DNA of 11,749 nt from JAKQIM01 sp964633225 (GTDB lineage: Bacteria; Chloroflexota; Anaerolineae; Anaerolineales; UBA4823), in contig CAZWFQ010000093.1 of NCBI GenBank assembly GCA_964633225.1, forward strand, positions 1 through 11,749. The letters run 5' to 3'. Shown one piece after another: positions 1-7,993 of this stretch; the stretch's first letter is position 1, and every line of letters starts with the position of its first letter. Made by a program: the position numbers and the translations under genes. The notes below the pieces were generated by a model. It was given only the letters and a program-made list of their open reading frames with translations, searched no databases and had not been told where the DNA came from.

Positions 1-180
1 CACGACATGGCCTTCTACCAGTTGAGCAATGAGGCTGTGGCCGCACTGTATGATCAGATCCTGGCTGAAGCCCAGGCCCAGGGGCAGGCCATCCCGTCCT
101 TCGAAGCGCTGGAGCTGGAAGTCTCCCCTGAAGCCCAGGAAGCGGCGCAGTTCATCATCACCCTGCTGACCGGTCAATGA
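1..180 (+). CDS. C-terminal tail of an unrecognised protein (5' truncated)
   Basis: An open frame runs from the first base of the window to a TGA at 178-180 and gives 59 residues of C-terminus. The tail is acidic and rich in Ala, Gln and Glu, predicted helical, with no cysteine, no membrane segment and no motif I recognise; it ends in ITLLTGQ. The codon use (GCC, CTG, CAG) matches the downstream genes. Its stop overlaps the start of the radical SAM gene (ATGA at 177-180), so the two are almost certainly co-transcribed and translationally coupled. By position it could be a partner of a peptide-modifying enzyme, but nothing in the visible residues shows this. It does not resemble a PqqD/RRE domain, and it lacks a Cys- or Gly-rich core of the kind expected of a precursor peptide. 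Function unknown. Confidence 0.75.
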   Translation, partial: HDMAFYQLSNEAVAALYDQILAEAQAQGQAIPSFEALELEVSPEAQEAAQFIITLLTGQ

Positions 181-1214
181 GCCTGCCGCGGCCGCGCCTG
201 CAATCGCTGATCTTCGAAGTCACCCAGCGCTGCAACCATGCCTGCCTGCACTGCTACAACGTTTGGCATGATGAGAACAGCCTGCGCCCGCCTTACCCGC
301 GCGGCGAGCTGGATACCTCCCAGACCCTGGCTTTGCTTGCAAAAGCCCTGGATGAAGTGGATTGCCATCACGTGACCTTGACCGGCGGCGAGCCCCTGCT
401 GCGCCGCGATCTGCCCGAACTGCTCGCCTGCCTCAAAGCGCGCCAGGTGCAAACAACCATCATCAGCAACGGGCGACTGTTGGATGAGACCACGGTGGTC
501 AAGCTGCTGGAGTGCGGCGCGGGGCTTTTTGAACTGCCCCTGCTCAGCCACCAGCGCGCCACCCACGACCAACTCTCTGGCGCGCCCGGCGCCTGGGATG
601 CCGTGCTGGCAGCAATGGCGAATATCCGCCTGCACCGGGGGCAGTTCGTGATGGCCTTTGTGGCCACGCGCTTGAACATCGAACACCTGTACCCAACCCT
701 GCGCCTGGCAAGCGCCTTTGGGGCGCGGGCGGTGATGTTCAACCGCTTCAATCCCGGCGGGCGCGGGCGGCAGAACATGGCGCTGCTGCTGCCCAGCCCA
801 GAGCAGGTGCGCCAGGCCCTGGAAACCGCCAACGCCGCCGCGGCCGAGCTGCGCCTGCCCATGGCCTGCTCCATCCCCATCCAGCCCTGCCTGGTCGATA
901 CCAGGCCCTACACCAACCTGGGCTTTGGATACTGCGCCGCCGGCGGGGAGCGCGCCTATTACACCCTGGACCCGCTGGGCAACCTGCGCCCCTGCAACCA
1001 CAGCGATCTCATCCTGGGCAGCCTGCTGGAAGAGCGCTTCGCTGAGTTGATTGCCCCGGCGCGTATGCAAGCCTTTACCCAGGCCATCCCGGCCTTCTGC
1101 GCAAGCTGTGAGCGGCGCGACCAATGCCAGGGCGGGTGCAAAGCCGCCGCCCAGGTGTGCTATGGGGCCCTGGACGCAGAAGAGCCTTTCTTGCGTTTAA
1201 GGCCCAAAAATTAA
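177..1214 (+). CDS. Radical SAM protein with C-terminal SPASM domain
   Basis: A 345-residue radical SAM enzyme. The CxxxCxxC motif that binds the SAM-cleaving [4Fe-4S] cluster is C19, C23, C26; the SAM-contacting GGEP follows at 70-73. The C-terminus fits the SPASM pattern in full: C253, G268-x4-C273, then C308-x2-C311-x5-C317-x3-C321 and a last C328, enough for two auxiliary clusters. SPASM enzymes mostly modify ribosomal peptides (thioether, C-C or epimerised products), activate sulfatases, or make cofactors such as PQQ and mycofactocin. The substrate here is not visible. The protein begins directly at the barrel with no N-terminal RRE (PqqD-like) domain, so any peptide recognition would need a separate partner. 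The ATG overlaps the upstream stop and has no obvious Shine-Dalgarno, as expected for coupling. An ABC exporter follows 27 nt downstream, which favours a peptide maturation and export role (inference). Confidence 0.95.
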   Translation: MSLPRPRLQSLIFEVTQRCNHACLHCYNVWHDENSLRPPYPRGELDTSQTLALLAKALDEVDCHHVTLTGGEPLLRRDLPELLACLKARQVQTTIISNGRLLDETTVVKLLECGAGLFELPLLSHQRATHDQLSGAPGAWDAVLAAMANIRLHRGQFVMAFVATRLNIEHLYPTLRLASAFGARAVMFNRFNPGGRGRQNMALLLPSPEQVRQALETANAAAAELRLPMACSIPIQPCLVDTRPYTNLGFGYCAAGGERAYYTLDPLGNLRPCNHSDLILGSLLEERFAELIAPARMQAFTQAIPAFCASCERRDQCQGGCKAAAQVCYGALDAEEPFLRLRPKN

Positions 1215-1227
1215 CTGGTTTTACCAG
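1215..1227 (+). other. Small intercistronic hairpin before the ABC exporter gene
   Basis: CTGGT-TTT-ACCAG is a perfect 5-bp stem with a 3-nt loop, filling the gap right after the radical SAM stop codon. It ends 3 nt before the GGAG (1231-1234) that serves the TTG start of the exporter. It is too short, and lacks a T-tract, to be a convincing terminator. It might affect mRNA stability or ribosome access between the two genes. It could also be chance. Confidence 0.3.
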
Positions 1228-1241
1228 ACTGGAGAACATCA

Positions 1242-3113
<1,872 letters not shown>

Positions 3114-3234
3114 AACCGATAAACCAATCGGCTACATCTCTGATCCCGGCATCCTTACATCCTTGCATCCTGTTAAAGGTTTTGTCCAACGAATTAGCAT
3201 GCATTTCATTGATCTTATTCGTGTACATTCGCTC

Positions 3235-3253
3235 GATTGGCGGTGATTGGCGG
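3235..3253. repeat. Tandem 9-bp direct repeat GATTGGCGG
   Basis: GATTGGCGG occurs at 3235-3243 and again at 3245-3253, one base apart, so the period is 10 bp (about one helical turn). It lies in the 228-bp gap 3114-3341, roughly 75-95 bp upstream of the -10 box of the flavoprotein gene. Two half-sites on one face of the helix could bind a regulator, but no binding protein is implied by the context. The rest of the gap holds the promoter described separately, short CATCC repeats (around 3150-3170) and no credible gene. Confidence 0.4.
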
Positions 3254-3329
3254 ATCACGCCCTTGATCTTCCCATTTTCTCCCCGCTTGTAAATCTGCAA
3301 ATTCATTCGCCAGGTTGGAAGCAGGGCAT

Positions 3330-3342
3330 TATAATTCAGGCA
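3330..3342 (+). promoter_or_regulatory. Consensus -10 box placed for a leaderless mRNA
   Basis: TATAAT at 3330-3335 is followed by six bases and then the ATG at 3342. Transcription normally starts about 7 nt past the -10, so the transcript would begin at or next to the start codon. No Shine-Dalgarno lies at a useful distance; the nearest AGGG (3323-3326) is 15 nt away and upstream of the -10 itself. The -35 is weak (TTCGCC at 3306-3311, 18-bp spacer). Confidence 0.6.
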
Positions 3343-4565
3343 TGAATGTTGCAGTCATCGGCGCGGGTGCTTCGGGCATGGCGGCGGCCCTCCAGGCAGC
3401 CTGGAATGGGGCGGCGGTGACCCTCTTTGAACGCAACGAAAAGGTGGGCCGCAAGCTGCTGGTCACCGGCAGCGGGCGCTGCAACCTGACCAACGATGCC
3501 GTTGCGGCGGGGAAATATGCCTGCGCCGACCCGGCCTGGATGGAAACCCTGCTTGGCAGCTTTGGCGTGAACGATCTACTTACTATGCTGGCTGCCATCG
3601 GCATCCCTGCCCATAAGACCTCCGATGGCTGGTATTACCCGCTCAGCGAATCGGCCCAATCGGTGGTGGAGGCCTTTGCCAGCGCGCTGGAGCTGGCTGG
3701 TGTGACCCTGTATACCCAGGCCTGGGTCAGCGAGCTGCGCCCGACGCGCAAAGGGCTGGCAGTCTATTTCCGGCGGGGCGGCGGCGAGCAAGTCAATACC
3801 TTTGAGCAGGTAATTGTTTCAACGGGCGGGCTGGCCTACCCTGCATTGGGCTCGCGCGGCGAGATGTTCCCCATCTTAGAAGCGTTGGGGCATACTGTGC
3901 TGCCCCAACGTCCGGCCCTGGCCCCCGTGCTGGCTGAGCTGGGCAGCTTCAAACCCTTGCAGGGCGTGCGCCTGGATGTGGGTGCGGCGCTGTGGCAGGG
4001 CGCTCAATGCCTGGGCACCAGCCTGGGCAACCTCATCTTCACCGATTGGGGCCTGAACGGCCCAGCGGTGATGGACCTGAGCCACCTGGTTTCGGCCCGG
4101 CCCGAGGCGACCTTAGAGTTATCCCTCGACCTGCTGGCTTTCTTCCCAGAGCAGTTTGATGATCTGCTGGCGCAAAAACGCAACAGCCCTATGCCGCTGA
4201 GGGTGTTCCTGGGAGCCTTCTTCCCGCCCAAGGTGGTGCAGGTCTATCTCAAAAATGCCCGGCTGGCAGAAGAGAGCCCCCTGAACCAGGTGCCGGCAGG
4301 CGACCTGAAACGGCTGGTCGCAATGCTAAAGGACACCCGCCTGCCAGTGGAGGGCGTACGGGGCTTTAAATACTGCCAGGTCTCGGCGGGCGGCGTGCCG
4401 GTGGATGAGGTGGACCCCCAGACCCTGGCCTCGCGCCGGGTGACGGGCTTGTTCCTGACCGGCGAAACCCTGGATGTGGTCGGCCCCTGCGGCGGGTACA
4501 ACTTGCAATATGCCTTCAGCAGTGGGGCACTGGCAGGCAGAGCGGCGGCGAACGCCGGTGCTTAA
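3342..4565 (+). CDS. BaiN/HI0933-family NAD(P)/FAD-dependent oxidoreductase
   Basis: A 407-residue flavoprotein of the HI0933/YhiN/BaiN family, usual length. The N-terminus is an FAD-binding Rossmann fold: GAGASG at 7-12 (GxGxxG) and acidic E30 at the end of the second strand. The family hallmark GRKLLVTGSGRCNLTN follows at about 36-51. Near the C-terminus, TGETLDVVGPCGGYNLQYAF closes the FAD site and is also diagnostic. Members are soluble. Some are implicated in bile-acid dehydroxylation (BaiN) but most have no proven substrate, so none is assigned here. The start is ATG 3342, where the GxGxxG motif sits as expected; a TTG at 3315 in the same frame would lie upstream of the -10 box and add nine residues. 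The stop overlaps that of the convergent aminotransferase gene. It appears monocistronic. Confidence 0.93.
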   Translation: MNVAVIGAGASGMAAALQAAWNGAAVTLFERNEKVGRKLLVTGSGRCNLTNDAVAAGKYACADPAWMETLLGSFGVNDLLTMLAAIGIPAHKTSDGWYYPLSESAQSVVEAFASALELAGVTLYTQAWVSELRPTRKGLAVYFRRGGGEQVNTFEQVIVSTGGLAYPALGSRGEMFPILEALGHTVLPQRPALAPVLAELGSFKPLQGVRLDVGAALWQGAQCLGTSLGNLIFTDWGLNGPAVMDLSHLVSARPEATLELSLDLLAFFPEQFDDLLAQKRNSPMPLRVFLGAFFPPKVVQVYLKNARLAEESPLNQVPAGDLKRLVAMLKDTRLPVEGVRGFKYCQVSAGGVPVDEVDPQTLASRRVTGLFLTGETLDVVGPCGGYNLQYAFSSGALAGRAAANAGA

Positions 4566-5665
4566 AGCGCTTCCAAGAAGCGGTCGATCTCCTCTTCGAT
4601 ATTGAAAAAGTTCGGGCTGACCCGGATGCGCCCATCGCGCAGGGCCACGATGATCTTTTGCGCCATGAGCTTCTTGTAAAGCTCCTTGTTCTCACGTTCT
4701 GAACCCAGCGTGAAAGAGATGATTGCCGAACGCTCGTTGATCTGATCAACCGGCGAGGCGATCTCGATCTGTTTCGTCCTCAAGCCAGCAATGATACGAT
4801 CGGTGAGGGCCAGCACGCGGGCGTGAATGTTTTCGATCCCCACCTCTTTCAAGATATCCAGGCCCGCCAGCCAGGAATAGAACAACGAATAGGCGATCGT
4901 GCCGGTTTCGTAGCGCCGGGCATCGTTGAAGTAATGCAGTTCGCGCGTATTGTCTTCGGCAGCGAACATACCCGGCAGCACGGGGCTGATCTTCTCCTGC
5001 GCCGCCTGGCTGACGTACAAAAAGCCCGTCCCTGGCATGCCCAAGAGCCATTTAAAGCCCGCTGCGGCCAGGATATCAATGCCGTTCTCTTCAATGCGCA
5101 AGGGGAAAACGCCCGCCCCCTGGATGCCATCCACCAGGAAGAGCGCCCCCCGCTCGTGGGCGATCTGGCTCAAGCGCTTCAGGTCGGCGCGGAAGCCGGT
5201 GTTGAAACGCACCGCGGCCGTCGCCAGCAGGCGCGTCTTGCCATCTACCCGCGCCGCAACCGCATCCGGGTCCACGCGCTGGTCGGGGCCTACCGGCACC
5301 AGGCGCACATCCACGCCCCGCGCCCGCAGGGCCAGCCAGGGAAAGGTATTGTTCCAGTGCTCATCAGCCGGCAGCACCATGTTATCCCCCGGCTGCCAAT
5401 TGCAGCCGGCTGCCGCAATCCCCACCCCCACCCCCGTGCTGGTGACGAGGGCATATTCATCGGGGCGGCCCCCAAACAGCCCGCTCAATGCCTGCCGCAG
5501 CGGGGTGCGCACCGAGGGCTTATCCTGCGGGGCCTCGCAAGCCAGGGTCAGGTATTCGTCCAGCATCTGGCGCACGCGGGTGTTCATGGGTGACTCGGCG
5601 GCATTGTTCAAGAAAATGGCATGTTCGGTGACCGGGAAAAGCTGGCGCAAGGCAGAAATATCCAT
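4562..5665 (-). CDS. Class V aminotransferase-fold PLP enzyme (cysteine desulfurase/epimerase-like)
   Basis: A 367-residue fold-type I PLP enzyme. Visible family features: K205 in GFKWLLG is the expected Schiff-base lysine; D179 and Q182 in VDGIQ should contact the PLP pyridine nitrogen and O3'; DEHWNN at 101-106 matches the strand preceding the active site; R348 in RVSPNFFN is the likely substrate-carboxylate arginine. The set fits the SufS/isopenicillin-N-epimerase-like branch. I see no SufS-type catalytic Cys loop near the C-terminus (that stretch has no Cys), so sulfur transfer is doubtful and the substrate is unknown. The start is ATG at 5665 with AGGA 6 nt upstream (5672-5675 on the + strand). 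A TTG 16 codons further upstream is less likely because it would place coding sequence over the Shine-Dalgarno and -10 region. It diverges from the MarR operon and converges with the flavoprotein gene, overlapping its stop. Confidence 0.9.
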   Translation of the reverse strand: MDISALRQLFPVTEHAIFLNNAAESPMNTRVRQMLDEYLTLACEAPQDKPSVRTPLRQALSGLFGGRPDEYALVTSTGVGVGIAAAGCNWQPGDNMVLPADEHWNNTFPWLALRARGVDVRLVPVGPDQRVDPDAVAARVDGKTRLLATAAVRFNTGFRADLKRLSQIAHERGALFLVDGIQGAGVFPLRIEENGIDILAAAGFKWLLGMPGTGFLYVSQAAQEKISPVLPGMFAAEDNTRELHYFNDARRYETGTIAYSLFYSWLAGLDILKEVGIENIHARVLALTDRIIAGLRTKQIEIASPVDQINERSAIISFTLGSERENKELYKKLMAQKIIVALRDGRIRVSPNFFNIEEEIDRFLEAL

Positions 5666-5701
5666 GAGAAGTCCTTTCGGGTGCGTGATGGGTAGGAAGA
5701 T

Positions 5702-5707
5702 ATTGTA
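5702..5707 (-). promoter_or_regulatory. Probable -10 box of the aminotransferase gene
   Basis: On the minus strand this reads TACAAT, five of six matches to the consensus. It would start transcription near 5695, about 30 nt before the ATG at 5665, leaving room for the AAAGGA ribosome site. The best upstream partner is weak (TTTAGA with a 15-bp spacer). It lies 28 bp from the -35 of the divergent MarR promoter. Confidence 0.4.
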
Positions 5708-5735
5708 CCCCAAAGGTTTTTATCTAAACTACTCC

Positions 5736-5764
5736 TTGACATCAAATAGGGCGCGCCATATAAT
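5736..5764 (+). promoter_or_regulatory. Perfect-consensus sigma70-type promoter of the MarR-exporter operon
   Basis: TTGACA at 5736-5741 and TATAAT at 5759-5764 are separated by exactly 17 bp: both hexamers and the spacer are at consensus. The spacer holds an 8-bp palindrome, GGCGCGCC (5750-5757). The predicted start, about 5771, falls inside the first GCCGGCTAAT element. A promoter this strong next to a repressor gene is what one expects of a unit normally held off by its own regulator. Confidence 0.85.
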
Positions 5765-5791
5765 TGGCCGGCTAATATTTTGCCGGCTAAT
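5763..5791. promoter_or_regulatory. Paired GCCGGCTAAT elements, probable MarR operator
   Basis: GCCGGCTAAT occurs at 5767-5776 and 5782-5791, a 15-bp period. Each contains the palindrome GCCGGC. Extended left, the first copy reads ATTGGCCGGCTAAT (5763-5776), palindromic apart from one base pair; the second has TTTT in place of the left arm. The first overlaps the end of the -10 box and the predicted transcription start, and the second lies in the 5' leader, so a bound dimer would block RNA polymerase. MarR proteins typically bind such AT-armed palindromes in their own promoters. The identity of the binding protein is inferred from position. Confidence 0.65.
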
Positions 5792-5813
5792 TATTTATTT
5801 GATCGGAGTACCC

Positions 5814-6272
5814 ATGCCCCCACCCTTCCCCGAACCCAAGACCCTCGACCATCTGCTGGCCCAGGTTTCGCGCTTGCACTACCAGCGCGCCCATGAGGTG
5901 TTTGACAAGCTGGGCCTGTACCGCGGCCAACCGCCCATGCTGTTTGCCCTGTGGGAACGAGATGGGCAAACGCACAGCGAGCTGGCCCAAGGCCTGGGCA
6001 TCGCCCCCGCCACGACCACCAAAATGATCCAACGCATGGAGAAGGCCGGGTTTGTGCAGCGCCAACCAGATGCCCGCGACCAGCGCGTCTCGCGGGTCTA
6101 TTTGACCGAGGCCGGCCGCACCGTGCGTGCCAGTCTGGAAGCTGCCTGGGATCAGATGGATGCCGAGAACTTCAGCGGGCTCAGCCAAGAAGAACGCGGC
6201 CTGCTGCACAGTTACCTGCTGCGCGTGCGCGCCAACCTGGCGCAGGCCATTCAGGAGAAACCAACTTGGTAA
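5814..6272 (+). CDS. MarR-family transcriptional regulator
   Basis: A 152-residue winged helix-turn-helix protein of normal MarR length. Helices at 10-50 form the dimer interface with the C-terminal helices (105-145). The DNA-reading part spans 53-82 (HSELAQGLGIAPATTTKMIQRMEKAGFV). The wing carries the family signature DARDQRVSRVYLTEAGR at 86-102, with the conserved Asp-Arg pairs. MarR proteins usually repress efflux genes and release DNA on binding small aromatic or toxic ligands. The ATG at 5814 follows GGAG (5805-5808) by 5 nt. The gene leads an operon with two ABC half-transporters and overlaps the first by 7 nt, so it very likely represses itself and the exporter through the paired elements just upstream. 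The ligand is unknown. Confidence 0.93.
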   Translation: MPPPFPEPKTLDHLLAQVSRLHYQRAHEVFDKLGLYRGQPPMLFALWERDGQTHSELAQGLGIAPATTTKMIQRMEKAGFVQRQPDARDQRVSRVYLTEAGRTVRASLEAAWDQMDAENFSGLSQEERGLLHSYLLRVRANLAQAIQEKPTW

Positions 6273-7993
6273 AATACATCAAGCCTTACTGGCGCTGGGT
6301 GATCATTGCGCCGCTTTTGATGGTGCTCGAAGTGAGCATGGATCTGCTGCAGCCGCGCATGGTGCAGCGCATTGTGGACGAAGGCATCGCCCGGCTGGAT
6401 CTGAACCTGGTGCTGCAAACCGGGCTGCTGATGTTTGGGCTGGCGGTGGTGGGGGCCTTGGGCGGGATGAGCAACGGCGTCTTTGCCGAGCTGGTGGTGC
6501 AGGGCTTTGGCGCCGACCTGCGCCAAGCACTCTTCCGCAAGGTACAGACCTTTTCGTTTGGCAACCTGGACGAATTGGAAACCGGGCAGCTCATCACCCG
6601 CCTGACCAATGACGTGAACCAGGTGCAAGAAGCCGTGATGATGACCCTGCGCATCCTGGTGCGCGCCCCCTTGCTGCTGATCGGCAGCCTGATCATGGCC
6701 ATTCTCACCAGCCCCAAGCTGGCCTTCTTGCCGCTGGTGCTGATGCCCATCGAGCTGGCAGTGGTGCTCTGGATCGTCAGGCGGGCCACCCCGCTCTATG
6801 TGGGCGTGCAAGAAAGGCTGGACACGCTTAACCAGGTGATGCAAGAGAACCTGTCTGGCGTGCGCGTGGTCAAGGCCTTTGTGCGCGCCCGGCACGAGGA
6901 GGCCCGCTTCGGGCAGGCCAACACCAACCTCACCGATCAAGCCGTGCGGGCGGCGCGCACGGTGGCCTTCATGCCGGCCTTCATGATGCTGACCATGAAC
7001 ATGGGCGTCATCGGTGTGCTGTGGTTCGGCGGCAAGCAGTTCATCGCCGGGGATATGCAGCTCGGGCAGATCATCGCCTTTGTCAACTACCTGATGATCA
7101 CCTTGTTCTCGCTGATGATGGCCAGCCAGTTGATCATCCAACTGGCGCGCGCCAAGGCTTCTGCCGGGCGCATCCAAGAAGTGCTAGACAGCCAGCCCAA
7201 GGTGCAAAATCGTCCCGATGCACGGCGCGACTTCACCCCCCAGGGGCGCGTGGTCTTTGAAAACGTGAGCTTCAATTATGAGGGCCAGGACGGCGACCCG
7301 GTGCTGAGAGGCATCAGCTTCACTGCCGAACCAGGCCAGACCGTGGCCCTGCTGGGCACCACCGGGGCGGGTAAATCCAGCCTGGTGCACCTGATCCCGC
7401 GCTTTTACGACGTGACATCGGGGAATGTGACCATTGACGGGCAGGACGTGCGCCAGCTAGACCTGCACACCCTGCGCCGCAACATCGGCATGGCTTTGCA
7501 AGAAACGGTGCTCTTCAGCGGCACCATCCGCGACAACATCCGTTACGGGCGGCCCGACGCCCCCGAGGAGGATGTTGTGGCGGCGGCCAAGGCTGCCCAG
7601 GCGCACGATTTCATCACCGCCATGCCCGAGGGCTACGATACCCAGCTCGGGCAGCGCGGGGTCAACCTTTCGGGCGGGCAGAAGCAGCGCATCGCCATCG
7701 CCCGCGCCTTGCTGCTCCAACCGGCCATCCTGATCCTGGATGACAGCACCAGCGCCGTCGATGTGGAAACTGAAACCAAGATCCAGGCTGCCCTGGATGG
7801 CATCATGCAAAACCGCACCAGCTTTGTGATTGCCCAACGCATCAGCACCGTGCTGAATGCCGACAAGATCCTGGTGCTGGATGATGGGCAGATCGCCGCC
7901 GAAGGCACGCACCGTGAGCTGCTGGCAGCCAGCCCCATTTACCGCGAGATCTACGCCTCGCAGTTGGGCAGCGGAGGGCTGAGCAATGACTGA
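6266..7993 (+). CDS. Heterodimeric ABC multidrug exporter, degenerate-site subunit (TM287/BmrC-like)
   Basis: A 575-residue half-transporter: six-helix membrane domain (about 10-30, 50-72, 130-148, 153-172, 238-258, 265-290), then the ATPase domain from about 328. Walker A GTTGAGKSS is 364-372, Q-loop Q412, signature LSGGQ 468-472. Two catalytic positions deviate: Walker B reads ILILDD, so Asp (D493) stands where the catalytic Glu should be, and the H-loop His is Gln (Q524 in IAQR). The same substitutions mark the degenerate subunit of heterodimeric exporters such as TM287/TM288. It therefore probably depends on the next gene's product for ATP hydrolysis. Start: TTG at 6266, with AGGAG (6253-6257) spaced 8 nt, inside the end of the MarR gene; no ATG gives a complete first helix. 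The frame stays open upstream, but those residues are the MarR gene read out of frame. It overlaps the second subunit by 8 nt. Confidence 0.93.
   Translation: MVKYIKPYWRWVIIAPLLMVLEVSMDLLQPRMVQRIVDEGIARLDLNLVLQTGLLMFGLAVVGALGGMSNGVFAELVVQGFGADLRQALFRKVQTFSFGNLDELETGQLITRLTNDVNQVQEAVMMTLRILVRAPLLLIGSLIMAILTSPKLAFLPLVLMPIELAVVLWIVRRATPLYVGVQERLDTLNQVMQENLSGVRVVKAFVRARHEEARFGQANTNLTDQAVRAARTVAFMPAFMMLTMNMGVIGVLWFGGKQFIAGDMQLGQIIAFVNYLMITLFSLMMASQLIIQLARAKASAGRIQEVLDSQPKVQNRPDARRDFTPQGRVVFENVSFNYEGQDGDPVLRGISFTAEPGQTVALLGTTGAGKSSLVHLIPRFYDVTSGNVTIDGQDVRQLDLHTLRRNIGMALQETVLFSGTIRDNIRYGRPDAPEEDVVAAAKAAQAHDFITAMPEGYDTQLGQRGVNLSGGQKQRIAIARALLLQPAILILDDSTSAVDVETETKIQAALDGIMQNRTSFVIAQRISTVLNADKILVLDDGQIAAEGTHRELLAASPIYREIYASQLGSGGLSND

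Noticed and set aside
174..1124. 316-codon minus-strand frame opposite the radical SAM gene
   Set aside because: GC-rich antisense shadow; the plus-strand frame has the full radical SAM and SPASM cysteine pattern.
3116..3131. CCGAT...ATCGG hairpin just after the first ABC exporter, considered as a terminator
   Set aside because: Only a 5-bp stem and no following T-tract, so an intrinsic terminator cannot be supported.
4823..5593. 256-codon plus-strand frame opposite the aminotransferase, and a longer one reaching into the MarR gene
   Set aside because: Antisense to a clear PLP enzyme, with low-complexity Arg/Ala/Pro composition. Only the part from ATG 5814 onward, the MarR protein, is real.
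5666..5713. TTG start 16 codons upstream for the aminotransferase
   Set aside because: The ATG at 5665 has an AGGA at 6 nt, and family similarity begins right after it. The extension would overlap the probable -10 box.
5750..5757. GGCGCGCC palindrome in the promoter spacer considered as a separate operator
   Set aside because: A single GC-only 8-mer is expected by chance in GC-rich DNA; noted under the promoter but not claimed as a site.
5767..5791. GCCGGCTAAT pair considered as a CRISPR-like or mobile-element repeat
   Set aside because: Only two copies with a 5-bp spacing, sited on a promoter; a regulatory site explains it better.
5951..6265. 105-codon upstream extension of the first exporter subunit
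   Set aside because: It is the MarR gene read in another frame. A TTG at 6266 with a well-spaced AGGAG and an immediate first membrane helix gives the real start.
6251..7177. 308-codon His/Gln-rich minus-strand frame opposite the exporter
   Set aside because: Shadow of GC-rich coding sequence. The composition is the usual artefact of antisense CTG/GTG-rich codons.
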